In this document: positions 1-11,533 of the stretch, one piece after another
Layout: each line of letters opens with the position of its first letter
Numbering within the stretch: the stretch's first letter is position 1
NCBI RefSeq assembly: GCF_963665245.1
Contig: NZ_OY762268.1
Span: 1,237,974 to 1,301,973, forward strand
Length of the DNA: 64,000 bases
Source of the DNA: an uncultured Paludibaculum sp.
Lineage (GTDB): Bacteria > Acidobacteriota > Terriglobia > Bryobacterales > Bryobacteraceae
Direction of reading: 5' to 3'
Translations under genes and position numbers: made by a program
Notes under the pieces: generated by a model
The model's input: the letters and a program-made list of their open reading frames with translations, nothing else
The model's database searches: none
Told to the model about the DNA's origin: nothing

Positions 1-1126
1 ATAACTTGAGCTCTTCCTGGGAACCATGTCCAGAGACGTGGATTGGCGGATTCATGGTGCCGGCCACCACCTCGGCGCCGCGGCGCGCGATGTGGTTCAT
101 CATGCGGCCGATGGCCTTCTCGTTGCCGGGGATGATGCGGGCGCTATGGACGACGACGTCGCCGCGCTCCAGGGTGAGGCTCTTGTGGTTGTCGACAGCC
201 ACGCGGCTCATGGCGGACATCGGCTCGCCCTGAGTGCCGCTAACAACACAGACGACCTTGTGTGGCGCCACGGACATGATGTCCTGCGGGCGCAGCAGCA
301 GGTTGTCGGGGATGGTGAGCAGGCCCAGGTTGTGCGCGATCTCGGTGGCCGACAGCATGCTGCGGCCGATGAAGGCAACCTTCCGGCCAACGGTGGCCGC
401 GAGGTCGAGAATCTGCTGTAAACGATGGATAGAGCTGGAGAAACAGGAGACGACGACACGGCGTTCGGCGCGATTGAAGATCTCTTCAAAGCGGGGCTGG
501 ACCGCACGCTCGGAGGGGGTGTAGCCGGGCCGGTCGACGTTGGTGGAGTCGGAGAGCAGCAGGAGCACGCCGCGTTTGCCATACTCCGCCAGGGTGTGCA
601 GGTCGAAGAGGACGTTGTCGGTGGGGGTGGGGTCCACCTTGAAGTCGCCGGTGTGGATGATCACGCCCAGGGGCGTGGTAATGGCTAGGGCGACGCAACT
701 GACGATGGAGTGGGTGACGTGGACGAACTCCACGTGGAAGGGGCCCAAGTCGATCTTCTGGCCGGGCTTGACGCGGTGCAGGTCGGCTTCGTCGAGCATC
801 TCGTGCTCTTCCAGCCGACGCTCCACCAAGGCCAGGGTGAAGGCTGTTCCGTAGATGGGGATGTTGAGCTGGGAGAGCAGAAACGGGATTCCACCAATGT
901 GGTCCTCGTGCCCGTGCGTGAGCACAAGAGCTCTAACAAACTGCTTGTTTTCTTCGAGGTATGCGAAGTCAGGAGTGACAATGTCGACACCGAGAAGCTC
1001 GGCGTCGGGGAACATCATGCCCGCGTCCACGACGATGATGTCGTCGCCGTAGCGGATGGCCATGCAGTTCATACCGAACTCGCCGAGGCCGCCCAGCGGG
1101 ATTACTTTTAGTTTTTGGTCGGACAT
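1..1126 (-). CDS. rnj: Ribonuclease J (metallo-beta-lactamase/beta-CASP RNase), C-terminus beyond the window
   Basis: RNase J is a zinc-dependent 5'-3' exo- and endoribonuclease of mRNA decay and rRNA maturation. The minus-strand frame opens with MSDQKLKVIPLGGLGEFGMN at 1126 and stays open to base 1, giving about 375 codons; the full protein is usually near 555, so the C-terminal third is outside. The metallo-beta-lactamase signature HGHEDHIGG lies near residue 75, followed by the SIVSCVALA and IHTGDFKVD segments (zinc ligands H and D), the beta-CASP segment with VVVSCFSSS, and the later SGTQGEP motif typical of RNase J. No clear Shine-Dalgarno precedes the ATG. A hairpin and a TATAAT box lie about 100 and 270 bases upstream and may belong to its leader. 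Family assignment is firm; whether it is J1- or J2-like cannot be told. Confidence 0.93.
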   Translation of the reverse strand, partial: MSDQKLKVIPLGGLGEFGMNCMAIRYGDDIIVVDAGMMFPDAELLGVDIVTPDFAYLEENKQFVRALVLTHGHEDHIGGIPFLLSQLNIPIYGTAFTLALVERRLEEHEMLDEADLHRVKPGQKIDLGPFHVEFVHVTHSIVSCVALAITTPLGVIIHTGDFKVDPTPTDNVLFDLHTLAEYGKRGVLLLLSDSTNVDRPGYTPSERAVQPRFEEIFNRAERRVVVSCFSSSIHRLQQILDLAATVGRKVAFIGRSMLSATEIAHNLGLLTIPDNLLLRPQDIMSVAPHKVVCVVSGTQGEPMSAMSRVAVDNHKSLTLERGDVVVHSARIIPGNEKAIGRMMNHIARRGAEVVAGTMNPPIHVSGHGSQEELKL

Positions 1127-1221
1127 AAATGGAGGCTGAGCTCCGAACTAATCAGACTAACATACACTCCCGGTGCGAAAGGCCAAGATCAAGCCGGAGA
1201 GGCACTTGGAGGGGTCTGGAA

Positions 1222-1388
1222 AAGCAAAGGGCCCATCCCAAGGGATAGGCCCTTACTCTGATGTTCAATGGGAGAATCAGATTCAACGGTTTCGCGACCG
1301 TAAAACCTGTATGTGTTTTGAGGGTAGACTTTGAAGAAGGTTAAGTCAAGGGAAAAACTGGAGCGCTGGAAATTCGCCGCAAGCTGCT
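1222..1388 (-). ncRNA. Candidate small RNA or 5' leader of the RNase J gene
   Basis: The 445 bases between the DUF6599 gene and the RNase J start contain no credible reading frame on the minus strand. They do contain a TATAAT box at 1400-1395, which would start transcription near 1388, and a strong hairpin at 1254-1227 followed by a short T run. The segment between them would be an RNA of roughly 165 nt. It could be a free-standing small RNA or an attenuated leader of rnj. It does not resemble tmRNA, RNase P RNA or 6S RNA closely enough to name. Confidence 0.3.
1227..1254 (-). terminator. Hairpin upstream of RNase J gene (terminator or attenuator)
   Basis: Left arm AAGGGCC-ATCCC and right arm GGGAT-GGCCCTT pair almost perfectly around a two-base AA turn. 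Read on the minus strand it is followed by TGCTTTTCC, a short T tract. It sits about 100 bases before the RNase J start codon, so it may end the upstream secA/DUF6599 transcript, end a small RNA, or attenuate rnj. Confidence 0.55.
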
Positions 1389-1394
1389 GACACT

Positions 1395-1400
1395 ATTATA
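1395..1400 (-). promoter_or_regulatory. -10 box (TATAAT) upstream of RNase J
   Basis: A perfect TATAAT on the minus strand in a non-coding stretch. No good -35 hexamer is visible at 16-18 bases, so it rests on the -10 match alone. Confidence 0.45.
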
Positions 1401-1571
1401 CTTACACGGAATCCAAAGAGAAAGTCCGCCGGCTGGGGCGAGCTGGGAACCCGAGCGAAGAACTTGCGGTTTCGGCTGTAAAGTAGAGACAGATCGAGGT
1501 TTATTGGACCGGCCGGAACAGCCAGCGAATTCGGCCGCGGAGCCCCTCGGGCCCAAAGAAATCGGCAATTT

Positions 1572-2578
1572 TTACTGGCTTTGAGGCCAGTCGTGGAAGT
1601 GTATGACCGTCACGGTGTCGTCGCCGCCGCTCATCCGCATGCGCCGGTGGCGCAGGAATACCCACAGACAAGCGAAGAGGATCCCCCCGCCCAGGCATAT
1701 TACTAACAGTACCCCGGTGAGCTCGAAGATGGCGACGAGCATGCCGCCGACGTTGGGCATCTCGGGGATCTTGCCCGGCGTGTTCCAGGTGAAGACGGCA
1801 TTCCAGACGGATTGGCCCAGGATGGCCGACGCCACCTTGGGATCGGCTCCGCCGGGGACGACCGAGATGTAGGGACCGGTGCGCTGTACGATCCAGCCCG
1901 CCTGCTTTTCGAATTCCTTGGTCCTGAGCATCGCCAACTGGGGCGTATGGTAGTCGAAGACCAGGACGGTGACTTCCCCGCCCCCAGGGGCCTGGAAACG
2001 GCCCAGTTCGGCCTCCGTGCCGTCCTCAAAGCCCGCCAGGGAGGCCGGGACGCCCGGAGCGAACTTCTCGAGAGAGTGGATGCCGAGGATGTAGCGTTCG
2101 CTGTTGCGAATCCGGCTCTTTTCCGGCAGATAGCCGGGCAGGTTGGGCAGGCCGCCACCGGAGCGCATGCGCGGCAGTTTGGAGAACAGCTCGTTGAGCT
2201 CCCGGTCGAGCGGGCGCCAGCCGTCGAAGCGCAGGACGTAGTTGTCGTGGGCGATGTACTGCGAACCGGAGGTGGTGCAGATGAGCGGCACACCAGGCAC
2301 ACCGGCGCAGTTGGTGGGGCGCACGGCCTGATACCAGGCGAGGGCGGAGGTAGCGTCCTTCAGCCGCCAAGCGGTGGCCTGGAACTTGCCGACCGGCCCG
2401 TTATAGGCGGCCTGTTCGGAGGCGTCGCCACCGTACTCGACCCAAAGCATGGGGTCGTCAATCTGGACGGCTTGTTGCTTGGCACGGGTAGAGCCGTGCC
2501 AGGTTTCCGGCCAGATCTGGGCAGAGGCCCCGGAGGCCAGCAAGAGAATGGCGGCAGTGGTCTTGGTGAGGAGTTGGA

Positions 2579-2594
<16 letters not shown>
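1572..2594 (-). CDS. DUF6599-type secreted/membrane-anchored protein
   Basis: A 340-residue protein. It has a signal peptide (about residues 1-25, ending ASGASAQ) and one strong hydrophobic segment near residues 275-310, followed by RHRRMRM, so most of the chain should be outside the cytoplasm. The sequence resembles the DUF6599 family, common in Acidobacteriota and of unknown function. Its ATG lies inside the last codons of secA: the two genes share 16 bases in different frames, so translation is probably coupled to secA. No catalytic motif is visible. The pairing with secA suggests, but does not show, a link to export or envelope quality control. Confidence 0.8.
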
Positions 2595-5476
<2,882 letters not shown>

Positions 5477-5492
5477 AGAGATGCTTATTTTG

Positions 5493-5498
5493 ATTCTA
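5493..5498 (-). promoter_or_regulatory. Possible -10 box for secA
   Basis: TAGAAT on the minus strand, 17 bases before the chosen secA ATG. No convincing -35 box is seen, and the leader would be very short or absent. It supports the downstream secA start over the longer open frame. Confidence 0.3.
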
Positions 5499-5589
5499 CC
5501 GCACGGGGGTTTGGACACTTCGTAGTTCGTATTGGTTTCAAGTTCGGGGTGGTGAAGGGGCGAATGTGATGAGAGTCGTCGGGCGTGTG

Positions 5590-5620
5590 CCCGCTCACTT
5601 CCGTTCGCGGTTCGCAACCG
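5590..5620 (+). repeat. Dispersed intergenic repeat, copy 1
   Basis: A 31-base core starting CCCGCTCACTTCCG and containing CGCGGTTCGCA matches 25653-25683 at 26 of 31 positions in the same orientation. Both copies are in non-coding DNA. Shorter relatives of the motif occur near 43680-43715 (reverse strand). The type is familiar from Acidobacteriota and Planctomycetes genomes. Confidence 0.6.
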
Positions 5621-5655
5621 GTGGGCGACTCCGGACTGCTGACGGAGGTGGGGAG

Positions 5656-6444
5656 TCATGCGGCTTGCCTCCCACCATCCAAGAGCGCTTGGTTGCGTGC
5701 TTGCGGGCGCCGGCCAGCGAATGTGGCGGCTTGGATAGGGACAGCGGGTTCGGCTGCAAGGGGTTCGCCGATCGAGGTGGGTCCGGCGAGGGCATCTTGG
5801 AGGCGTTCGCCAGCGTCCGGCAGTGGATCGATGGCAGCTGCGGCCGGGGCTTGCAGGTCCTCCAGGCCGGGTTCGTTCCAACGGTCAAGTTGTTGTAATT
5901 CAATGGGATCTTCGGATTGATCCAACATCCGGAAGTTCTTCCGGTAGGCGATGAGGGTGTCGAGAACCTGGCGGCGCGCGCGTTGGAGACGGGTGAGTTC
6001 GATGGCACAGAACGGGAGGATCCGGGTGGTCTCGACGAGCTTGCCGATGCCGAAGGCCGTGACATCGAGAGAGGTGACACCCCGAAGCGAGCCGGCCTGG
6101 CGGCGATGGGCCTCGGTTTCCTGAGCGATCTGGAGGTCGATGTGCCGGGTTTCGATGGCGGAGAGGCGGTCGTACTTCCGCTCGAGAGCAGCGATCTCTC
6201 GAACGAGGGAGGCTTCGAAGGAGTTGACGGGCCGGAAGTCCTGGGTACGGCGCTCGACGAGTCCCTCGAAGGCGGGCAGGTCCTCGTTCTTCAGGAGGAC
6301 GGAGTGGGCGTAGGAGGCGGGTTGGGCGTACTTGCCGAGTTTGGTTGCGTTGCGGGCGGAGCAGGCCTTGCCCTCCGCCGCGACGGGCCCGCGTGAGCGC
6401 GCTCCGTTGATACGAGCCTGTTCCGACCTGGTGCGTGTAGCCAT
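5656..6444 (-). CDS. Multicopy-family hypothetical protein (SRGP/AEGKA N-terminus)
   Basis: A 262-residue protein beginning MATRTRSEQARINGARSRGP. The N-terminal pattern 'ARxNGARSRGPxxAEGKAxSARNATKLG' is typical of a hypothetical family present in many copies in Solibacter-like and some Planctomycetes genomes; no function is known to me. The ATG at 6444 has AAGGAG seven bases upstream, so it was preferred to the in-frame ATG 16 codons earlier. The middle is Arg/Glu-rich and helical (EASLVREIAALERKYDRLSAIE), and the C-terminal 80 residues are Ala/Pro-rich. The N-terminus is basic, which would fit nucleic-acid binding, but this is inference. It stands alone next to a dispersed repeat. Confidence 0.7.
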   Translation of the reverse strand: MATRTRSEQARINGARSRGPVAAEGKACSARNATKLGKYAQPASYAHSVLLKNEDLPAFEGLVERRTQDFRPVNSFEASLVREIAALERKYDRLSAIETRHIDLQIAQETEAHRRQAGSLRGVTSLDVTAFGIGKLVETTRILPFCAIELTRLQRARRQVLDTLIAYRKNFRMLDQSEDPIELQQLDRWNEPGLEDLQAPAAAAIDPLPDAGERLQDALAGPTSIGEPLAAEPAVPIQAATFAGRRPQARNQALLDGGRQAA

Positions 6445-6662
6445 AGTGTTCTCCTTGGGGCGCACGATAGCGGAGGGATGGAAGTTTTCCACTTTGGCTC
6501 CGGATGAGGAGAACTGGTAAGTGATTCAGGTGCAGTAGGTTGCGGGGTGTGAAGATTATTTTGAAAGGGTGTGACTGAGGAAATTAGCAGGGAAGACTTC
6601 GGGCGAACAAACTGGAAATCCATCCGGGCGTGAGTCGAAGCCACTCGTTGGGTCAACGCATG

Positions 6663-9600
6663 CTACCGCGCCCCCACCAACACAAACCCCGCCCAATAAT
6701 GAGGATGCCGGTACGCCGGCACGTTTGACTTCAGCATCCGCAGCTTCACGGCGCGCAGCGCGAGGGATGGCGCCTCACCGTTACGCAAGCCGCCATAGAA
6801 TCCACGCATCAGCTCCGGAGTGACGCTGTCGCTCACTGGCCACACGCTCACCGCTAACCTCCGGGCGCCAGCGAAGAGGAACGCACCCGTCAAACCGACC
6901 ATTCCCTCGCCGCGTACCAGCGTGCCCAGACCCGTCTGGCAGGCCGACAGCGTGACCAGATCGGCATCCAACCGCAGCCCCATGATCTCGCTGAGCTGCA
7001 ACACCCCGTCTTCCTTGCCGGTGCTAACCAGCGACAGCACCAGGCCGCTACGCGCCGGCGCCCGTTCGTCGATCAAGGCATGCGTCGCCAAATGCAGCCG
7101 CCGGAACTCGTCCAAGGGTTCGCTCTTTAGCACCGCCTCGCTCGCCTGCCTGCCCAGCAGCAGGCGAGTGCCGCGCGGCGAGAATAAGTTGGCGATGGAG
7201 CGCGCTTCCGCCTCGGTCCCGGGCAACGATCGAAGGGTCAGCCCAGCCGCGCGATAGACGTCACGCGTCACAGTGCCGTCGTTCCTGCCTGGCAGGCTGG
7301 ACCACGCTCCAAAGTCCGGGTTGCCCAGCGCCAGCAGTTCCTGGCGCGCCTTGCCGGCTCCGCTTCGCTCTAGTTCTCCGAAGACGCTGGCCGAGGGCGC
7401 ATAGCTGAGGGCGGTCCGTTCGATCAAGAATCGGCCGTCCGGCCCCAGCAGAACCTCGAAAGGCAGGTAGTGGAGGATGCCATCCGCCACGACGACCGTG
7501 GCCGCGCTCTTCCCGATATGAGCGCGAATGGGGCCAATCAGCATCCGGTCCAGTTCACGGGCAGGCCCACGATAGTCCTCGGCAGCCGCGCCCGCCGGAT
7601 GTTTCGACAGACTCGCTCTCAGCCGCCGTACCGTGGCCAACACGACCGGCTCCGCCGGCACGGCAGCCGAATACAATCCATGTGCATCGGCCACCCAGAC
7701 ACGGGACGAGTCGCGGCCCAGGGCGTACTCTACAATCGTCACGTTCTTCTCGACCGCGAGCTTCCGAATTCCCTCCGCGTCCAGAGGCTCCGGGTACTTC
7801 AGATGGTGGAACTTCGGGTTCTCGACTCGCAGATCCGTGGACCATTGCTTCAAATCCATCTCCGCGCGCTCGACCGCCGCTCGCGTCGCTGCGCTGTCCT
7901 CCGTGCGATGCCGGCTGACCGCCGCCGACAGCTTCTGTTCCAGAGATCTCTGGCGCGCGGCCTGCTGTGGAGTGAGACCCGCCTTCAATCCAGCCCTCGA
8001 CTCTTCCAGCAGGTCCAGCAAAACACGGGCGCGGCCCCGTTCGCAGTAGCTCAGGGCCAGCTTCTCGTAGCCTGCGTCCGGATGCTTAGCGTGCAGGCGG
8101 CTCGCCGTCTGAATAAGCTCCGCGTAAACCGCCGAGTTCCTTTGCAGCAACCCCGCCCGGAGCTCCGGTCCCGGCGCCGCCGAACGCAACGACTCCAGGG
8201 CGTCAACCGCCTTCTGAAGCCATTCCAATGCCTGCTCGGGTTGATTCCGGCGTTGGGCAATCGACGCCAGCCCGCTCCGCGCGGCCTGCATCTGCCCTTT
8301 CAATTCACCGCGCTCGGCAATCGTCAGACACGATTGAAACGACCGCTCGGCCTCGTCGAGGGAACCGGTGCGCAACAGATGCCGGCCCATCGCGTTCCGC
8401 ACGTCCGCCTCCAGCCACGCGTCTTTCAGGCTGGCCACCGATTGTATGGCCGATTCCAGATGCTGTCGGGCCAGTTCGAAGTGGCCAAGCTGGCTCTCCG
8501 CCTCGCCCAGGAGTGTGCGGGTCCGGATCTGGAACTGAGGCTCCCTCCCCGTCTTGTACACCTCCAACGCCGGAAGGAGATCCTTCCGGGCGAGGGCTGG
8601 CTGGCCCATCTCCAGGTGCGCCGCGGCCAGCAGGTTCCTGTTCCTCGCGACTTCTCCTGGATCTCGAAACTTGCGAGCGCTTGCCAGGGACTCCTGGAAA
8701 TAGCGGATCGCGGTCGGAAAGTCCCCCAATGTCAGATAGGCCCAGCCGACATCGCTGAGTTCCGCCCCAGCTTGCCACTCCTGACCGGTCTGGCGGAAGA
8801 GCCGTACTGCCTCTTCGGCCGTACGGATCGCATCCAGGGCATTACCTGCTTGATTGTGGGCGACGGTCAAGGAAGCCAGCACATGAGCACGCGATCCAGG
8901 GTACAGGGCAGCACTGCCGGCTCTTAACGCCTCCTCGAATGAGGAGATGGCGGATTCGTACGCGCCCAGGCGCATCTGGAACACCCCTTTCTTTCTCAGA
9001 AAGGTCTCAAGCCCTCGGCACTCCGGCAATGTGGCGCAGATTGCCACACTCCGGTCCATATGTTGCAGGGCATCGTCAACCCGCCCCGTTTGCGCGAGAT
9101 TCTCCCCTAGTCCGCTCTCCAGGCGGGCTTCCAGTCCTGGGTTATTCAACGTCCGGGCACGTGCGATCAGCGCATCGAATCCGCTCTCGTCCGAACCGTC
9201 AGCCAGCAGTCTCAAAGAGGCCAGAGGCTCGCAGAAATCCAGCTCCGCCTGAGGGTCGGCCGATTGCCGGGCATACCGGCACGATTCGGATGCATGCTGC
9301 AACGCCGCTTGGGTGTTCGCGGGAGATTGCCTAAGGTAGGCGCTCATTATTGCCTCTTCGGTCCTGGCCAATAGAAGGGGGTCCCCATGGTCCAGCGCCA
9401 GGCGGAGTGCGGCCTCGCCCGACTTCAGGGCTTTGCCTGTGTCGCCCGAGTCGGCATAGAAGAGACACAGCGCATACTGCGATTCAGCCCGGCCCGGGTC
9501 CTGCAGTACAGGTTTCGCAAGGCGCTCCACTGCGTCCTTCGCGGCGCCGAGCCATCTGGAACTGTTGGCTAGCATCTCGTAGCACTCCAGCAGGGACCGG

Positions 9601-9950
9601 TCGCTGCGGGCACATACACTCGCCTCAGCCAGAGCCTCCCCACTGTGGGTTCGAGAGCTCAGCACGAGAGCGAGGCCCAGGTGGGCTTTGCCACCCGAAG
9701 GGTCCTGAGCGGCGCGTTTGCGGAAGTACGCTTCCCCGGATGCCCCTAAACCGGCCTGCAGAAAAGCGGCTACCAGGAGATGCACTGTCGCGGCACTTTC
9801 GTGACCACTCTCGGTGAGCATCTGCAGCAGTGGGATCGCTTCTCTGGAACGCCCTTGCCCCACCAGTTGCCAGGCACGGAAGTACGTTGGATCGACGACC
9901 GGCTGAGCGGAGACAATTGCCAGAAACAGGAGCAAAATGATCGCCCGCAT
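6663..9950 (-). CDS. Secreted TPR-CHAT caspase-fold protease
   Basis: A 1095-residue protein with an N-terminal signal peptide (MRAIILLLFLAIVSAQP), about 600 residues of tetratricopeptide repeats (for example the LSDVGWAYLTLGDFPTAIRY helix pair), a helical linker, and a C-terminal CHAT domain from about residue 780. The caspase-like dyad is present: His957 in HLATHA and Cys1004 in LSACQTGLG, followed by GEGMVGLTGAFLFAGARR. CHAT domains are clan CD cysteine proteases, usually switched on by partner binding to the TPRs. It is the last gene of an operon with an ECF sigma factor and an anti-sigma factor, 12 bases after the latter. Its substrate is unknown. The signal peptide places it outside the cytoplasm, unlike Craspase-type TPR-CHAT. 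Confidence 0.92.
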   Translation of the reverse strand: MRAIILLLFLAIVSAQPVVDPTYFRAWQLVGQGRSREAIPLLQMLTESGHESAATVHLLVAAFLQAGLGASGEAYFRKRAAQDPSGGKAHLGLALVLSSRTHSGEALAEASVCARSDRSLLECYEMLANSSRWLGAAKDAVERLAKPVLQDPGRAESQYALCLFYADSGDTGKALKSGEAALRLALDHGDPLLLARTEEAIMSAYLRQSPANTQAALQHASESCRYARQSADPQAELDFCEPLASLRLLADGSDESGFDALIARARTLNNPGLEARLESGLGENLAQTGRVDDALQHMDRSVAICATLPECRGLETFLRKKGVFQMRLGAYESAISSFEEALRAGSAALYPGSRAHVLASLTVAHNQAGNALDAIRTAEEAVRLFRQTGQEWQAGAELSDVGWAYLTLGDFPTAIRYFQESLASARKFRDPGEVARNRNLLAAAHLEMGQPALARKDLLPALEVYKTGREPQFQIRTRTLLGEAESQLGHFELARQHLESAIQSVASLKDAWLEADVRNAMGRHLLRTGSLDEAERSFQSCLTIAERGELKGQMQAARSGLASIAQRRNQPEQALEWLQKAVDALESLRSAAPGPELRAGLLQRNSAVYAELIQTASRLHAKHPDAGYEKLALSYCERGRARVLLDLLEESRAGLKAGLTPQQAARQRSLEQKLSAAVSRHRTEDSAATRAAVERAEMDLKQWSTDLRVENPKFHHLKYPEPLDAEGIRKLAVEKNVTIVEYALGRDSSRVWVADAHGLYSAAVPAEPVVLATVRRLRASLSKHPAGAAAEDYRGPARELDRMLIGPIRAHIGKSAATVVVADGILHYLPFEVLLGPDGRFLIERTALSYAPSASVFGELERSGAGKARQELLALGNPDFGAWSSLPGRNDGTVTRDVYRAAGLTLRSLPGTEAEARSIANLFSPRGTRLLLGRQASEAVLKSEPLDEFRRLHLATHALIDERAPARSGLVLSLVSTGKEDGVLQLSEIMGLRLDADLVTLSACQTGLGTLVRGEGMVGLTGAFLFAGARRLAVSVWPVSDSVTPELMRGFYGGLRNGEAPSLALRAVKLRMLKSNVPAYRHPHYWAGFVLVGAR

Positions 9951-9962
9951 CGTTTGCCGCTC

Positions 9963-10700
9963 CTAACGCCTGACGAAGGGGAAGGAGTATGTGCGCCCGC
10001 TTCGGGGCCCCTTCGCGTCTGGGTAAACTACCAGACGGTACTGCCCGGATTTCCACGCATTGGTTTCGGCCACGACACAAAAATTGCCGTTCCGGTCGTA
10101 GCTGGCAATTGCTTCCAAGTTCAGCACGAGTTCGCCCGCCTCGCTACGAATCTCGGCCCTAGGCCGTGCTTCCAGAGTGACCGGCACAAAAAACAATAGC
10201 GCAACTACCCTCTGACCCTCCGGGCCGTCAATGACCGGTAGCGATTGCTGCTCCCGTACCGTGTTCAGATCGACGACCTGGGCAGCGGCGGCCGGGAAGA
10301 CCTGAACGGCCGGCGCCGGTCGGAGAACCGCAGGCCGCTGGGTCATATCGCGAAACCCCAACCAGGCCGGATAGGCCAGACCCAGCACGAGGGTGGAGGC
10401 TAGGGCCGGGAGCAGTGACAGACTCTTCAGCCACCCGCCAATCCCTTGCGTCCGCCCTCTCTGTCCCTCCAATCTCTGTCGGCATGCTTCGCTTATCCGC
10501 CGCTCCGCCGGCAACCAGTCGGGTTCCGCGACCATCGTGGCGGCTGCCAGGTCGAAATCCCTCAGGCGTTCCAGCAGTTCGGCACACAGGCCGCAGACCG
10601 CCAGATGCTCGTCGCACTGCGCCGCCGCTGGAGCGTCGAGGTCTCCGGCCATGTACTTCTCCAGGACCCCAATTTCCGGGCAATGAACGCCTTGTTCCAT
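9963..10700 (-). CDS. Zinc-binding (ZAS-type) anti-sigma factor
   Basis: A 245-residue protein. The N-terminus has an HX3CX2C zinc motif (His32, Cys36, Cys39 in CDEHLAVCGLC), the hallmark of zinc-binding anti-sigma domains that clamp ECF sigma factors. A single membrane segment lies near residues 95-118 (LPALASTLVLGLAYPAWLG), followed by an extracytoplasmic part ending in a beta-rich region (YDRNGNFCVVAETNAWKSG). It starts 3 bases after the sigma gene stop and ends 12 bases before the CHAT gene, so the three are co-transcribed. It should hold the sigma factor inactive at the membrane until a signal outside releases it. What that signal is cannot be read from the sequence. Confidence 0.85.
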   Translation of the reverse strand: MEQGVHCPEIGVLEKYMAGDLDAPAAAQCDEHLAVCGLCAELLERLRDFDLAAATMVAEPDWLPAERRISEACRQRLEGQRGRTQGIGGWLKSLSLLPALASTLVLGLAYPAWLGFRDMTQRPAVLRPAPAVQVFPAAAAQVVDLNTVREQQSLPVIDGPEGQRVVALLFFVPVTLEARPRAEIRSEAGELVLNLEAIASYDRNGNFCVVAETNAWKSGQYRLVVYPDAKGPRSGRTYSFPFVRR

Positions 10701-10703
10701 GCC

Positions 10704-11255
10704 TCACTTCTTCCCGGAATCCACTTGCGCCTTGCGCATGCGTCTCATTCCATTCTGAATATGCGACCTCACCTTGCCCACTTCCACCCCCGTCAACGTA
10801 GCGGTCTCTTCGTAGGTGAGCCCGTTGAGCCAAAACAGTTTCAGGCAGCGCTGCTGCATTTCAGTCAACGGTGTAAGTAGCTCCCGGATCGTGGCGCTGG
10901 ACACCAAGTCCTGCTCGATATACGACCGGAGTTCCGGAAACTCCTCGTCGATCAAGACCTGTGGTCCCCGGTTTTTAGCTCGAAGCCAGTTGATCGACTG
11001 ATGGCGGGCGATGGTAACAAGCCATCCCCGCAAATTCCCGCCAGTGTACCGGTCGATGCCTTCCAATCCCCGAAGAAACGTCGTCTGCGTCAGATCGGCG
11101 GCAGCCTCCTGGTCGCGCACCACCGCCAGGCAGCACCGGAAGATCCCGGCCCGGTACCGTCTAAATATTTCCGCAAAGAACGCACCATCGCCAGTAGTCT
11201 TGAACTGCTCGGCGAGCAGATCATCCGTCAAACAGGCCAGTTGCTCGACTTCCAT
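10704..11255 (-). CDS. ECF-family RNA polymerase sigma factor
   Basis: A 183-residue sigma-70-type extracytoplasmic-function factor. Region 2 is near residues 25-95 (FAEIFRRYRAGIFRCC..., then DLTQTTFLRGLEGIDRY and LRGWLVTIARHQSINWLR). Region 4 is near 125-175 (LTPLTEMQQRCLKLFWLNG, YEETATLTGVEVGKVRSHI). It is the first gene of the sigma/anti-sigma/CHAT operon. A TATAAT box lies just upstream, so basal transcription could be from the housekeeping sigma. No GGAAC/CGTC-type ECF promoter is obvious. It also controls unknown genes elsewhere. Confidence 0.93.
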   Translation of the reverse strand: MEVEQLACLTDDLLAEQFKTTGDGAFFAEIFRRYRAGIFRCCLAVVRDQEAAADLTQTTFLRGLEGIDRYTGGNLRGWLVTIARHQSINWLRAKNRGPQVLIDEEFPELRSYIEQDLVSSATIRELLTPLTEMQQRCLKLFWLNGLTYEETATLTGVEVGKVRSHIQNGMRRMRKAQVDSGKK

Positions 11256-11275
11256 GTAGTAAACGCGGTGGAGTC

Positions 11276-11281
11276 ATTATA
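11276..11281 (-). promoter_or_regulatory. -10 box for the sigma/anti-sigma/CHAT operon
   Basis: A perfect TATAAT on the minus strand, 20 bases before the sigma-factor ATG. The -35 region is poor. The stretch 11282-11533 between this promoter and the next gene holds no credible gene. Confidence 0.45.
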
Positions 11282-11533
11282 GTCCAGACTTCTGCCCGTT
11301 CGGCGATGATTCTTTACCTTGTGCGAAAACGCATCGCGGTGGGCGCATGGCCCTCAACTCTTCGGCGATCTGCCCCTGCGGTTATTCTCTCTCCTCCGTC
11401 AGCTGGTCGCGCGCATGCACCTCTGCCCTGCTTGCTCGTTGCCCCTTCGGCAATCGCCCGAAGATTGCGGAGAGACCTGCTGCCTGTTCTCCATTTCCGC
11501 GTAACACACCATCGGGCCTGGGACCGGCCTACC

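Noticed and set aside
1255..1394. tmRNA, 6S RNA or RNase P RNA in the rnj leader
   Set aside because: No tag-peptide frame, no terminal helix pairing and no conserved P-RNA core could be seen.
5477..5881. N-terminal extension of the secA frame to 1100 residues
   Set aside because: The added part is low-complexity, unlike SecA, overlaps an intergenic repeat, and the ATG at 5476 gives the normal length with a possible -10 box just before it.
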